DNA of 64,000 nucleotides from Polytrichum commune (GCA_950295325.1 OX485803.1:10292001-10356000), one strand, 5' to 3'; counted from the first letter of the stretch, positions 12,732 to 24,518 are shown. The notes: generated by a model from the letters alone, not told the origin. Translations and numbers: made by a program.

Positions 12732-13158
12732 ACAGAATACCGCCGAGGGGAACCCCCACTAGTGACCCGCCGGCTGACGGAGTACTCTACCGATGATTCC
12801 AGATTCAACATCGACAATACTAGATGTTCGAGACACGTTGAAGTCGTGTCCGATCTATAGGCTTGCTGGATTTTAGTACATCCTTGAAAACAACGTGTTG
12901 AGGCTGGTTTGCACTCCCTATATATATGAAAGTCTGGTGTTAGCGAAATAAGTAAGTCACTTCTAGTTCTTGTCGTTCGGTCAGTTTCGCAGTCAGATTC
13001 ACATTGACAGACTATTTCGGTCCATTCAGAGTCGTGTCAATGTGACTGTTTGCGAGCTTGACCCGTCGACATTGATTCATCGTGACGAGACAACCAATTT
13101 CTACGACCCGTTGCATATGCAGAGGTTACGAGGTACTCCTTGAAGGCATCAATTCCTT

Positions 13159-13235
13159 CCAGATTCACATGAACGCCTGCCTCATCATATCTCCTGCTTG
13201 AGTTTGTCATGGGGCGGACGTTCATGTGACGCTGG
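13159..13235. other. Hairpin of the GATTCACATGAACG motif
   Basis: CCAGATTCACATGAACGCC (13159-13177) and its near reverse complement (13217-13235), with about three mismatches and a 39-nt loop. It belongs to the dispersed motif family described in the findings. Confidence 0.7.
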
Positions 13236-15784
13236 AAGAGTTTGGTTTGTCCTTCCTTGCTGCGCGCTCTCCCTTGGCGAAAGGACTGGTTTGGTTCAAA
13301 CGAGAGTGCGCGAAACGTATTACCAGACATCGAGCTCATGTCTGGTGTGCTCATAACTCAGATGCGCTCATCGCTCAAGTGCACCTGCTCAACGCCATTT
13401 CGCGTAATTCTCATTTTGACATGAATAGCGAGGAGCAGGTTCAGGTGCGACCCATGAGCGCAAGAGACAGGGGAGACTACTTGCCTTTCAGTCGCCGGCA
13501 GGTTCACGCTCACAGAAGAGTGAGACCGACGCGTTCATGCAAGCCTGGCACTGAACACGCGCAGTTTGTACCAAGAGATTGAGACGATCCTCTCTGCTGA
13601 CTGTAATTTTAGGCACTCTCCTCCACAAGAGCTCTAAGGCGCAGCCCGATTCTACTACGGTCCACGAAATACTCATTCCGCAACTTTCGGTTGTCTTTGC
13701 AAGGAGGAACATGTCTAAAATTGTATATCTTTCAGGTTGGCTTCAAGGCTTTGGTGCTTCCTTTCCACAACTCTTCGTGGCCTTCCTCGCCTGGAAGAAC
13801 TGGAATTGACTCAGTTCTAGCATAAGCACTCCACTGTCAGCTGGAATTGTCCGCATGACCGGACAACATTCTTCTCCAACCTTTAGAAGGCATTAGATTA
13901 AATTTTATCTTAACGTCGGCTAACCTATGTATGTGATAACCTTCTGAGTCCTTATCTAGTACCCTGAGTAGTCTGCATCAATTCCTGATCGTAGCAATCC
14001 ACTTGCCCCCCGGACGTTTGCATGTGGCCGGTCCAGTTCATCCTTGCATGATCATCAATCCCAGTTTAACCTACTACACAGCCTAATGACTGATTAGTCA
14101 ATCACACATGACGGTCTTTCTAAATCATGCGTGAAGCTGGATAGCTGTTGACCATACGTCGGGCTATTCAAATTTGACCTCAACACTGGCCAACCATTAA
14201 GCATCGAAAAGCATCAGAACTCAAGAACGAAGTTGGTTTCGGCAGTTCTTGCCAGTACTGGGCCTTGATATTAGACTCAAATCGAGCTTATACGAGGATG
14301 AACCTATGTTATCAATTTATACCATAATTTTGGCGTAGTATAGAATTTCTGACCTCACGATAGCATCGCCAGTCCAAGTTCAAATTGAGAACCGCATGGG
14401 TCTTTATAATTAGTCCTGACTTTGGCTAAATTGTAACCCTGCAGAACGTAATTCTTCCACTTATTCCAGAGCACAAGGTGACCAAAACCAAGAATATCAA
14501 CGGGCTTGGAGGTCTGATGCCAAATCATTTTAACTACGACATGGTTCCAAAACTTTGTGTCATGTAAACGAGCTGTAACTGACATTTCCTGGTCGAGGAT
14601 AAATTGCAAGTAATTAACTGACTTTAAGTTTTGGAGCTGCTTTTCAGTCAGAATATAACTAAGAGCTTTCGCAAAAATTCCTATCATGATCAATAGCTGA
14701 TGCATCTATCCTAGGATGCAGGTACAACTTACCACATCTTATGTGGAACCTGACGGATAATGATGACCTACGAAGTGAATATTGATGCAATATCTATAGA
14801 AAGTTTCATTATAGACGTCCTGCTCTGACCTAGGTCACATCTGCCTCATACTTTGGCTTTAACGTTGTAACAAATACTAAGCAGCAGATACTATTACGAA
14901 TAAACCCGAGACAAATTCTTCTGGGATACAACCTACCTCAATAGAATCTTGATGAGTTATACCAGACCACGAAAGCTAATATGGAGCCTATATTCATGAA
15001 CAGCATGTGCATCTAGCACTAACTATTTGTAACACCTATTTGCAAATAGCACAGTACATTGTTAGATTCGACTATGATAATGATGATTGAGAATACAGTA
15101 TAACAAACTGCCAGATCCTGAGTTCCATATGCTTTCCATACAGTGTACTGCTTACAAGAGTACAATCCAGCATTGAGTGACCATATGACGTCGATTCAGC
15201 TCTTTTTAGTCCCAAGATAAAGCACACTGCATGCATACATAGCCATGCATTACTTCTATCATTATAAAATTTTCGAGTCAAAAGCTCGGTACACGCATTA
15301 AGGCACAGACATTAAAGTACTGGAAGAATCAAGCAAGTGCGTTGAGTCCATGACCTGTATGCAAGATTCGTACCTCTCTGACTGTCCGAACTAAGCAATC
15401 AATACTGGTTTCTTGATCCTAATATTCTTCCTCAAAAAAAATACAAATGGCAATGTCTGGCTGGTGAGAAAGCTGAGGCATATGCTCCGTAGATTTTCTG
15501 AGCTCGAGTCCCTAAGCGAATTGTATATAATATGTCAGGATTCTGTTCCACGTATTTACTGGCGTGGCCAACAACTGCTTGACAAACTCTACCGATGATT
15601 CCACTGTCATTGTCAATGATACATAACGTGCGTTACTGAAGAACTTCGTAATGGATTCTACAGGGTAGTGAGATTTTAAATCCCGAAAGCAGAGGTTTAA
15701 GGCTGTTGCAAGCCCTATAAGAATGTCCTGCTACACTCTTGATTTTCAAGTTACTCCAGACCGCTTGTTCGGTCACATGTATTC

Positions 15785-15858
15785 GCAGCCAGCTTCACGT
15801 TAACAAGCCCTCTTCGTTTCATGCATGAAAAGGGAAGTGTCAATGCGAAGCTGGCTGC
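15785..15858. other. Hairpin of the GCAGCCAGCTTCAC motif
   Basis: GCAGCCAGCTTCAC at 15785-15798 pairs with 15845-15858 with one mismatch. The loop itself contains a small palindrome (TTTCATGCATGAAA). Confidence 0.8.
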
Positions 15859-16039
15859 AATACACGTGAATGGACAATAGGACAACGACGAGTTTGAACA
15901 TATTGCAATTCACTCCTAGAGTCGAGCTCAAGGTCGAAGTTCTTGTGTAAGCAGCACGAGGTTTTTCTTGTCCTTTGCGCTGCCCTTACTCGCCAAAGTG
16001 AACTACACAAGAGGTGCACATGTAAGGACAATTTGAGGA

Positions 16040-16315
16040 TGTTGGAATACGAAGAGACTAAGGTAGCTCAAACTTCAAGGTCTCAAGTGACCTTAGGCAT
16101 TCTAGATGAGTAGAAGAACAACCAAGTGACTTGTGTTCTAGTGTCTTGACCCGAAGCGCCAAGAGACTTCCATTGTACCTATTCTCATATCAATAAAGAG
16201 GCTCGGGGGTGAGAGGAAGATCATCGATTTGTGACTTCCTTCTCTATGGTTGGGTGGAGGGCCTTCTCTAACTTCTTGTCTATCTCGATCCTCTTCTCAA
16301 TCTCGATTTCTAACA
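16040..16315 (+). repeat. 5' LTR of copia 1
   Basis: 276 bp, starting TGTTGGAATACG and ending TTTCTAACA. It pairs with 25282-25528. It contains a CAATAAAG polyadenylation-like word at about 16192, near the likely R region. Confidence 0.93.
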
Positions 16316-16327
16316 TGGTATTAGAGC
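16316..16327 (+). promoter_or_regulatory. Primer-binding site of copia 1
   Basis: TGGTATTAGAGC lies directly after the LTR. Plant copia elements typically use TGGTATCAGAGC, complementary to the 3' end region of initiator methionine tRNA. One base differs here. Confidence 0.9.
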
Positions 16328-16630
16328 TGATAGTTAAGTCTTCATTTCTAAATCGAAGTTGTTGATGTAACATGCATGGTAGAAATTTTAGGCTTTCCAA
16401 GGAGGAGATGAAAGCTGAGGGAGAAAAGGAGAACTCTTGTCGATCAAAGGAGAAGATGGAAGCGCGATTGCTATCGCAGCAGAGGAAAATCCAAGCTTCA
16501 TTACTATTAGATGAGGTGACTGAAAGAGATCCACTCAAAGTCAGGTGCCGAACGTAATCTAAATCACTCGGGTCTTATGCTCTTTGCTTGCGGGTCTTAT
16601 ACTACACTTGTTAAATCTTAGACTCTCACA

Positions 16631-16911
16631 TGCCAAGACATAATGTGAAACCTAACCAAGTAGCTAGATACAAGGTAAACATTCAATAGGATAATGATTT
16701 ACTACATAGGGGGTAATATCTTTAATTAAACATCAATGAATGTGTTTTTACAAGTCTTATTGCCTCATAAAAGGTGACACTCCTTTCATATAGCCGTTGA
16801 CTCTTGATGAGGGGTTGATATTTGTCAGTAGATACATATGTGTACCAATATCTGTAACTTAATACATATTTGTATTAATATCTAGTCTAAATTGTACACT
16901 ATATTCCTACA
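16631..16911 (-). repeat. 3' LTR of copia 2
   Basis: It aligns with 21058-21321 through a long shared core (for example AAACCTAACCAAGTA and GGATAATGATTTA), with several indels. Confidence 0.88.
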
Positions 16912-16919
16912 CTTTCCTT
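16912..16919 (-). promoter_or_regulatory. Polypurine tract of copia 2
   Basis: In the element's sense, AAGGAAAG immediately precedes the TGTAGG start of its 3' LTR, as expected for the plus-strand primer of reverse transcription. Confidence 0.6.
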
Positions 16920-17079
16920 GTAGTTAATTATTTGCTACTCACTACTCCCCCTTCGTACTTGTAACTCCAAGCTTAAGTTTACATAACTCGTGTTTAGGTC
17001 GAAGTACACTTTATGTAAGAAAATATGCGTATTGTTGTTTTGTGCTGCAATATTTAATTTCCACTTCTCCACTAAGCAC

Positions 17080-17640
17080 CTTTTCTCATACAAAGTGATG
17101 ATGAATTTCAACATGTTTCGTTCTAGCATGGAACTTGGGATTTTGGGTTAAAGTGATACAACTTTGGTTGTCACAAAAAATGATAGTTGGTTCATTGTCA
17201 TGAAAACCAATATCCTTACAAAGTTGTTGAAGCCATATAGTTTCCTTTGTTGCAATTGTGGAAGCCATATATTTTGCCTCCATAATTGAAAGGGTCAACG
17301 TTGATTGTTTTTACTATTCCAACTTATGGCCCATTGACCTAGTAGAAAATAATACACAGTTGTTGCTTTACAGCCATCCACAACACTCGCCCAATCGGAT
17401 TTACAGTTTCCAACTACTTTAGTGTCTCCATTTGTGTTTGGACCATAAGGTATTCCATGAGTAGCGGTACCATGTAGGTACCTCATCATTCATTTGACAA
17501 CACTCCAATGCTTGACACTTGGGTCCTCTAAATATTGGCTTACGATACCAACTACAGAGACAATATTGAGCTAGGTACAAATCATGGCATAATATACCAA
17601 ACATCCTACCACTTTTCGATATGGAATATTGGCCATGAAT
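17080..17640 (-). pseudogene. RNase H region of copia 2
   Basis: Minus-strand pieces carry copia RNase H signatures in order: MMRYLHGTATHG, then CKSDWASVVDGCKATT (family pattern C-D-S-D-W-A-x-D-x-x-x-R-K-S-T), AISWNSKNNQ, SIMEAKYMA, and CDNQSCITLTQNPKFHARTKHVEI. This domain degrades the RNA strand of the RNA/DNA hybrid during reverse transcription. It is split over at least two frames, and the first catalytic Asp of the usual D-S-D-W motif appears as K in CKSDW. It continues upstream into reverse transcriptase remnants. Confidence 0.9.
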
Positions 17641-18720
17641 ATCTTCTCTTCATATGTTTGAGGGCACATGTTTTTTTGATAATTCAACATTGGCCTCCAT
17701 ATGTGTAATTGAAGGTTTACAATTTTGCATATTAAACCTCTCGAGTATATTAATTTTTCTAGATATTTTTGTTGACTCGAATGGATGGTTCTATTTGCTC
17801 TATTGCGTATAACTTATAAACCTAGACAACAATGCACCTCACCAAAGCCGTTCATTCAAATTTCAAGATGAATCATTTTTTAGTGTGTTTCAACAAACCT
17901 ATAGTGTTACTAAATAGAATGGCATTGTTTACATATAAAGCCAAAATGACATATATAGGATTCGTCCTCCCTTATAATGTTGACATTGCTATCCACACGA
18001 CTTTGGATAAATTTTTGAACTTCTGTAAGGGAAAAAGTAATCTTTTAGAAATATTTGAGATTGTTTGAGACCATATTTACCTTTAGCTAGTAAACACATG
18101 AAATATTCATTACCCTTAACAACACATCCTTCTGGTTGATCCATATAGATGATTCAAATCACATCCTCATTAAGAAAAGTTGTTATGACATCCATTTGGT
18201 AGATTTCTAAATTGAGTATGGCCGCTATAGCAAAAAAAAACGTGAAGGTTTGACTACGTGTGAAAAAATATCATGGTGGTCGACCCCTTTGACTTGAAAA
18301 CAACCCTTTGCTACTAGTATACTAGTCTTATAGCAATCAATTTCACCATTAACTTTATATTTGATTTTAAAGACCCACTTGCAATCAACCATCTTACAAC
18401 CGGGAGGTAATTTAGTAAGGGTATATGTCTTATTCTTAATAAAGCTTGATACTTGGCATCAATGGTCTTTCACCATTCGTGACCATTGGGACCACTTAAT
18501 GCCTCTTTGACGGTTTGGGGTTTCATACATTGGATAAAATGTAATTCTTCGGTGAGGTCCAAAGAACCAATTATACGTTGAAAGGGACACTACTCCCTTG
18601 TGATACTTCAAATATGAGGAGGTTGGTTCTAGATGTTCATCTTGCAAAACCTCTTGAAGATTGGAGATCTTCGTTTCATAATTATAATATTCCAAATTAT
18701 CGGAATCTAAGTCTTGATTT
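17640..18720 (-). pseudogene. Reverse transcriptase region of copia 2
   Basis: The minus strand encodes the copia RT landmarks: KWVFKIKYKVNGEI, then YQMDVITTFLNEDV followed by a stop and IIYMDQPEGCV (family pattern QMDVKTAFLNG...YMEQPEGF), then YGLKQSQK. A recognisable YVDD catalytic motif is not intact; the expected part (about 17780-17950) is scrambled by stops. Upstream (18459-18695) is the connector with PHRRITFYPMYETPNRQ. The enzyme would copy element RNA into DNA; here it is clearly non-functional. Confidence 0.88.
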
Positions 18721-18729
18721 GCAATGAGT

Positions 18730-19830
18730 ACTTAAGGAGGGATGACCCTTATATTAGAGGCATTTTGTTGTGGTTGGCCATGTTCGGGGATTTGGCCACC
18801 TTGCTTTAAAATTTGGTCTTCCTTCAACAATAAAGGTTGTATATTGATGAATGTATCATTTGCCAATGGTTTTGCTCCTTCTTGATTTTGGATGTCTTCA
18901 TTAAATGCCACATTACGACTAATGATGACAATTTTTTGTGTTAAGGTTGTACAAACAATAGTCCTTAACATTCTCATTATATCCAATAAGGATGCACTCA
19001 AAGGTTTTTTAATCTAATTTCATTTCCTTTTCCTTTGGGTTATGAGAATATGCTTTACTTCAAAAAACCCGTCTACACCTCTTTGGGGTTCTCATTCTTA
19101 AGGGCAGAAGTAAGTAAGTAATCTATTTTGTAGGTATATGGTTGTGGACATGACTTTGGCCCAAAATATATTGGAGAAGTTGGCCCTTGCTAACATGCTA
19201 TGCACACATTCCATTATGGTGCAATTTTTACGCTCCACTATACCATTTTATTTAGGGTAATAAGGTAGACTCAGTTGTTTGAAGAACTATACTACAATCT
19301 AAAAAAAATTCTTGAATGCTCCATATATGTAATCCCCTCCCTTGTTTGTCCTTAACATTTGATTCATTTTCATGTTTGCAGTTCTATCATAGATTTATAA
19401 GACTCAAAAGCCTCTTAAACCTCCCCTTTAGTATTCAAAAACAAGACTACACATTTTTGGATAAAATCATTTATAAATGTGACAAAATATTTTACACTCC
19501 ATGAGAAAATATTTGAATGGGACCACATATGTTGGAATGGACGATTTCTAATAGTTTTGTAGCTTGATGTCCTCTCCACTTAGAAAATTTCTTACGACTT
19601 TGTTTTCCCTCTAAACAACTCATGCATAAAGCAACTTCAAAAATTGAGGATATTATTTAAAGTCCATGTATTAGTTCATCTTCATAAATTCTTTTTAACT
19701 TATGTAAACTAGGATCACCCTTCCTTCGGTGCCATAACCCTACATTGGTAGGGTTTAAGTCACTGACACATGCGACAAGCTTTGATTTTAGGTGTGGGAG
19801 GTACCAAGTTCATGTACGTTACCTACCCTT
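18730..19830 (-). pseudogene. Integrase region of copia 2
   Basis: Minus-strand pieces near 19150-19280 correspond to the C-terminal catalytic part of copia integrase: a decayed YYPKxNGIVERKN-like stretch, then CVHSMLARANFSNIFW and IYLQNR. The rve-type integrase joins element cDNA to chromosomal DNA. The D,D,E core cannot be followed in one frame; stops interrupt it repeatedly. The tail continues into the connector at 18732-19001. Confidence 0.8.
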
Positions 19831-19954
19831 CTTCCCAAGGTAATTAATTTTTCACCCTCTTGGTCCTTTATAAGGTATGAGTCTCGTACTAAGAGAATTA
19901 AACTCCTCTAAGGGAAATTGGTAATTGTAGAACATTCTCAATTGTCCTAGCTTC

Positions 19955-20266
19955 TCAACTATCTAGTGTAATCATAATAGTCCCTCGTCCTTCAATATCA
20001 TGACTCAAGTTGTTCCCCAAGTACACTTTATCCTTTATTAAGTGTTTGGTGTAGGATACAAACCACTCATAGTGTGATGTCATGTGTTGTGTTGCTCCGG
20101 AATTGAGGTACCACATGTCACTTGATAGGTCTTCTACCACCAAGACCATGGTCAATAATTCAGTGTTTAAAACATTATTGGCTTGGTGACTATATTTTGC
20201 CTTTCTTTCTTGAAGGTGAATCGTACAGTCTTTCATATGGTGGTTGCCCTTGCCACATTGAAACAA
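19955..20266 (-). pseudogene. Zinc knuckle and protease of copia 2
   Basis: A 103-codon open frame contains a retroviral-type zinc knuckle, FQCGKGNHHMKDC, in which the first of the three cysteines is lost (the codon before FQC reads Leu), then the aspartic protease start WYLNSGATQHMTSH. The family active site is D-S/T-G-A, so Asp is replaced by Asn here. Both changes would inactivate nucleic-acid binding and polyprotein cleavage. Confidence 0.9.
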
Positions 20267-20467
20267 TTTCTCTTCTTTTCTAAATGAGGGGTTCTCTTGG
20301 TAGTTTCAAATTTCCTCTTTGAAAATTTCAAATTTCCGGGAAATTTGTAAGAGTATAAGGCTTGAGGTTTGTCTTCAATATCTCTCCTTAAGTTTTGGAT
20401 TTTCTTTTTATCTCTTCTTGTAACAAAAGACTTGTAACACCTTCCAGTGTTAAATTGGATTGACCAA

Positions 20468-20944
20468 TTATGAAACCACTAGTTCTTCATAGGATTTGGG
20501 CAAAGAGCCCAAAAACACAGTGACATTATCATTATCACTAATATTGGTTCCCATACTTGCTAAATTGTCAATCAGAGGATGAAATGTATTTATATGATGT
20601 GCTATCGTATCCTCCTTCAACATTTTTAATGAATACAATTGTTGAATGTAGTATATTGTTTTCTGAGCATGAGAAGTTTTATACATCTTTGTTAGTATAT
20701 CCAAAACTTCCTTTTGTGTTTTTCATTTGTTTTTGTATAAAAATTGAACATAAGCAAATAATATGTTTGTTCTTGCCTTGTTATTTTTCTTATCCCATGT
20801 TGATTGATTACTCAGGATTTTTGGTCAAACTTCCGAGTTGTCCACATGTCCAGAAAAATATTTGTCTAACAACACACTCTTCATCCAAGTTTTCCAACTG
20901 CAAAAATTCATGCCATCAAATTGATTGATTTGACTCACATCCAT
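20468..20944 (-). pseudogene. Gag (capsid) of copia 2
   Basis: The frame starts with MDVSQINQFDGMNFCSW at about 20944, typical for copia gag (family pattern FDGxNFxxWK). It runs through one stop near 20826 and another near 20732 into HHINTFHPLIDNLASMG and VFLGSLPKSYEELV, the UBN2/gag-polypeptide signature. The product would form the cytoplasmic virus-like particle. Confidence 0.9.
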
Positions 20945-21046
20945 AGATAAGAAAACCATGGTGTTCTACCATTTGTACAATGGGATAAGTGGTTTTATAA
21001 CATTATCACATACTCATAATGCCCATGCTTAATTTTCATGATCTAT

Positions 21047-21057
21047 CTCCGATACGA
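21047..21057 (-). promoter_or_regulatory. Primer-binding site of copia 2
   Basis: In element sense TCGTATCGGAG follows the LTR end, a degenerate form of the initiator-tRNA-Met complement TGGTATCAGAG. Confidence 0.75.
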
Positions 21058-21321
21058 TGTTGAATCCTAGATATAATGTAATGAAACCTAACCAAGTAAC
21101 TAGGTACAAGGTAAACTTTCAATAGGATAATGATTTATTACATAGGAAGTAATCCTTTTAAATAGCACATCAATGAATATGTCTTTACAAGTCTTATTGG
21201 CTTATAAAAGGTCACACTCCTTCTATATAGTCTTTGACCCTTGAGGGGTTGTTCCGTGTCAATAAACACGTACATGTACCATTTTATATATATAGCCTAT
21301 ATTGTACACTAATTTTTAACA
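21058..21321 (-). repeat. 5' LTR of copia 2
   Basis: About 264 bp. In element sense it starts TGTTAAAAATTAG and ends TTCAACA, next to the primer site. Confidence 0.88.
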
Positions 21322-21599
21322 ACACTTAGGTCTTCTGCTCTTTGTCCGTGATATTTAATAATACACACTCAATTTCTGAGAGGTCTTATGCTAAATTCTC
21401 AAGTCCTATGCCTTTGTCATAGTGGGTCTTGTGAGACCAAGGGCTTGTTTTAGTATTGATTCATGTAATCTTGGGATTGCAAAATGATCAAATGTTGAAA
21501 GAACTTGGATTTGAGCAAGAGAATTGCATTAGTTAAGGTTAGTTTCATGTATGAATGAAATTTTGAACTTCTAGAAGGTGGGAAAAAATTTATTGAGGT

Positions 21600-21745
21600 C
21601 TTCATAGTCGATACTCTTGATTTCTTTGGTATGGTTCATATAGTCAATTATCTCAATTCTTTTGTTATGGTCCATTCTCTCAATTATTTCCTTAGAGTCC
21701 ATTGTTTCAATTCTTTTTTTATAGTCCATTCTCCCAATTCTTTGA
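21600..21745 (+). repeat. Degenerate tandem repeat in copia 1 leader
   Basis: Four or so imperfect copies of a roughly 34-bp unit containing CTCAATTCTTTTGTTATGGTCCATT. It lies between the primer site and gag of copia 1. Confidence 0.65.
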
Positions 21746-21762
21746 GTTTTGAGTGATCCTCA

Positions 21763-21999
21763 CCAAGGTCGATTGCAAGAAAGGCAAATTAACAAGATAG
21801 ACTGTATCATGCAAATTGATAAGGTCAATTGCAAGGTTGCAAATTGATAAGGTTGATTACATATGATTGTAAATTGACAAGGTTGTTTGCTTGTATTGCA
21901 AATTGATAAGGTTGATTATATAAATGGCAAATTAAAGAGGTTGATTACTGGAGTTGCATATTGACAAGGTCCTTTGTCCAATATGCAAATTGACATGGC
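21763..21999 (+). repeat. 29-bp minisatellite in copia 1 leader
   Basis: About eight imperfect copies of a roughly 29-bp unit whose core is GCAAATTGATAAGGTTGATT. Units begin near 21785, 21812, 21840, 21869, 21898, 21927, 21956 and 21983. Unit length is nearly constant while the last nine bases of each unit vary. Confidence 0.85.
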
Positions 22000-22019
22000 C
22001 GCACCAAATTTTGGAATTG

Positions 22020-22990
22020 GCTACTTGGATAACTTTGGACATGAGGAGTTTCACATGTGGAAACTTCATATGACTATTATTTTTATGAAAGAATGTGATC
22101 ATTGATGATACACTGAAACCCAACACTTCCATTGAGGATGTCATAGAGGGTGAAAGATTTATAAAATTTGATAAGAGTGCAGAATTGGCATTATAGACAC
22201 AACAGGGCCAAGCGGTATTTGCAAATTTTTACATGCATCTCACTAATTATATGACATTGCAACAAATTAGTATGTGCTTGACTACAAAGGAGCCATGGAA
22301 GGAGTTGCATTGCATCTATGACGGACATCAACTCAAGAAGGCTTGCACACCAAGATTTTTGGTTTTATGAAGTGAAGGAAGGTGAAGGCATATCAAAATC
22401 TATTTCAAAATTTTGTATATTAATTGTTTGTCATCAGTGGACATCAATTTGAACAAAGAAGACAAGGTTAATTCTCTCTTTAATAGCTTGCCGAAGTCAT
22501 GGCAAGGGTTCATGAACATCACAAGTCAAAAGAAAGAGTTGAAGATACCGATATTGGTTGTAATCATTCTTCAAGAAGAGGTTAGAAAAAAAGACACAAT
22601 TTCAAGTGAATGTTCTCATGCTTTGGTGCTTTGTAAGGATGAAAAAAAATCAAATGTTTGGGAAAATGTTTCAACAATGGAAAGAAAGGGCACCATACAA
22701 GTGATTCTCTCTTTAATAGCTTGCCGAAGTCATGGCAAGGGTTCATGAACATCACAAGTCAAAAGAAAGAGTTGAAGATACCGATATTGGTTGTAATCAT
22801 TCTTCAAGAAGAGGTTAGAAAAAAAGACACAATTTCAAGTGAATGTTCTCATGCTTTGGTGCTTTGTAAGGATGAAAAAAAATCAAATGTTTGGGAAAAT
22901 GTTTCAACAATGGAAAGAAAGGGCACCATACAAGTGATTGTCAAGTGAGAAATGACAAGGAGGAAATCAGTTTCAAAGATAAAGACAAGA
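22020..22990 (+). pseudogene. Gag of copia 1, with internal tandem duplication
   Basis: Readable gag signatures include FGHEEFHMWKLHM, EPWKELHCIYDGHQLKKA and LFNSLPKSWQGFMNIT (UBN2 type), ending in a zinc knuckle CFNNGKKGHHTSDC. The second knuckle cysteine (family C-x2-C-x4-H-x4-C) is Asn. The stretch 22471-22703 is repeated as 22704-22936, apparently without change. The 233-bp period is not a multiple of three, so the duplication shifts the frame between knuckle and repeat. Further stops occur upstream. Confidence 0.9.
22471..22936 (+). repeat. Near-identical 233-bp tandem duplication
   Basis: Two adjacent copies starting ATTCTCTCTTTAATAGC show no difference I could see, although the element around them is heavily mutated. 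This suggests a recent duplication event, or an assembly artefact. Confidence 0.93.
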
Positions 22991-23184
22991 GATCACATAA
23001 ATTATTCCCTAAAAGACTTACTCACAAACGGGATAAAAGAAAACATAGGAAAAAATGAGCACTTTCTGAAAGGAAGAAACCAAAATCATGATTTTCCGAG
23101 AGATGTTAAGAAATGAAAACCATACATTGATTTTCCAAAAGAACAAATTCCATTTCTTCTCATAATTCGCACTTATCTTATTCA

Positions 23185-23490
23185 TGAGAATGGTAATGTG
23201 TGGTATCTTGACTTAGGAGCTACACATCACATGATTCCTCATTGAGAGTGGTTTATTGAGTACACTCCATATTCTAGTGGAAGTTTTATTTTTATGGGTG
23301 ATGATTACAAGTATGAAATCAAATGAGAGGGAATGATTCTTATAACTCTCAACAATAGTAAAGACAAAAGAATAAAAAATATCCTTCATGTACCACAACT
23401 TCTTAAGGATCATTTCTTTATGTCTTGTTTCGAAAGAAACAAATACAACATTCATTTTGCGAGGAAGATAGCTCTCAATGACAACGCAAG
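23185..23490 (+). pseudogene. Protease region of copia 1
   Basis: VWYLDLGATHHMIPH followed by a stop and EWFIEYTPYSSG. The family active site D-S/T-G-A reads D-L-G-A here. The minus-strand 80-codon open frame over the same bases is a shadow. Confidence 0.85.
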
Positions 23491-23559
23491 ATAATCACAT
23501 ATCTTGAGGAATGTAATGATCTATTTAAGATAGGAATTCTTCATTTTAGTGCAAGAGCC

Positions 23560-24518
23560 ATAGCCAAATGCTCGAGGAATGAGGAGGAAGTTGTTCACTA
23601 TGGCATAATAGGCTAGTGTGATCATACATCGGATCACAAAAGATGCAAGATCTTGCGTGAAAAATCCATTCATGATCTCAATAAAGACATGTTGAGCTGT
23701 TTGACTTAGTGTGAAGGATGTATTTATGGAAAGAAAACTAGAAAAAACAATTCCCTACCTCTAGTTTGAATCGAACCAATCATGTTCTTGATTTGGTGCA
23801 TTATGATGTGGTCAGCTTATTACAAACCTCTATTGGTGGGTCTAGATATTTGGTTACATTCATTAATAATTATTGATATATTCTTGTAAGACAAAGTAGA
23901 TGTCCTGGAGAGGTTCAAGATCCGCAATGCAACAATGGAGAACAACATCCAACGGAAGATCAAAGCATTGTGAACAAATAATGAAGGTGAATTTATTTCT
24001 AATGCATTCTAGACATCTTGTCAAAAACATAGAATAAATAAATATCTAATGATTCCTTACACACCTCAACAAAATGGAGTGGTGGAGAGAAAGAACCAAA
24101 CCTTGATGGAAGGTACTACATGTTTGTTACATAATTTAGGACTAGATATTGCATTTTGGGAAAAAACAATTTCTACATGTATTTACTTACAAAATATTAC
24201 TCGTACAAAAGCAGTTCAAATTTTCATACTGTGGGAATTGTGGTATGGCAAGATACCTACATACAATCATCTTTTGTTTGCAGATGTGTTACTGATGTAC
24301 ACACTCCCAAAGAGGAAAGAATGAAATTAGAAATGAAGAGTAGAAAGTATTTCTTCATTGGCTATGATAAGCACTCAAAGAGTTACAAATTGTATGATGT
24401 AATCAAACGTGAAGTTTTTTTAGCAAATGTAATCTTTTATGAGAAGACCACAAAGCCAAAAGACTTGCCAAAGGACATTCTTAATGTCAAAGATGAAGTT
24501 GCTCCAACACCATTATGA
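23560..24518 (+). pseudogene. Integrase region of copia 1
   Basis: A GAG-pre-integrase-like stretch ending in CEGCIYGKKTRK is followed by a broken rve core and then a good open piece, MIPYTPQQNGVVERKNQTL (24049 onward), the copia signature around the catalytic Glu. After 24320 a one-base frame change leads into SRKYFFIGYDKHSKSYKLYD, the usual C-terminal integrase piece, ending at 24518. Stops upstream remove the first two catalytic Asp regions from any single frame. Confidence 0.92.

Larger units (their letters stand above)
3536..16034 (+). repeat. Large diverged repeat unit, copy A
   Basis: This block shares a series of homologous segments with 28608-37340 (copy B). Matching pairs I can read are 3536-3900 with 28608-28920; 4257-5430 with 34383-35440; 8281-8440 with 28929-29195 plus 30955-31000; 9700-10290 with 31030-32400; 12700-12860 with 33010-33050 plus 33840-33930; 14580-14650 with 36075-36150; 15180-15420 with 36540-36780; and 15590-15810 with 36958-37210. 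The order is collinear except for the 4257-5430 segment. No protein domain is recognised. Short open frames inside it are not conserved between copies, so the unit is probably non-coding or a decayed gene/transposon. The copia element at 16040 interrupts its 3' side, and related sequence continues after 25534. Confidence 0.8.
16631..21321 (-). mobile_element. Ty1/copia retrotransposon 2, nested, minus strand
   Basis: A 4,691-bp minus-strand element inserted into the leader of copia 1, in the opposite orientation. Its LTRs (21058-21321 upstream, 16631-16911 downstream in its own sense) read TGT...ACA and TGT...GCA, share a core of about 260 bp, and are flanked internally by a primer-site-like CGTATCGGAG and a short purine tract. 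Gag, zinc knuckle, protease, integrase, reverse transcriptase and RNase H remnants follow the copia order from right to left. Stops and frame breaks occur in every domain. I could not find a clean 5-bp TSD: the flanks are TCACA on the left and ACACT on the right. Confidence 0.92.

Noticed and set aside
13226-13582. 118-codon open frame on the plus strand
   Set aside because: It overlaps a motif hairpin and other open frames, is GC-rich by composition, has no recognised domain and no preserved frame in unit B.
20557-20928. 123-codon plus-strand frame
   Set aside because: It is the antisense shadow of copia 2 gag, which is clearly on the minus strand.
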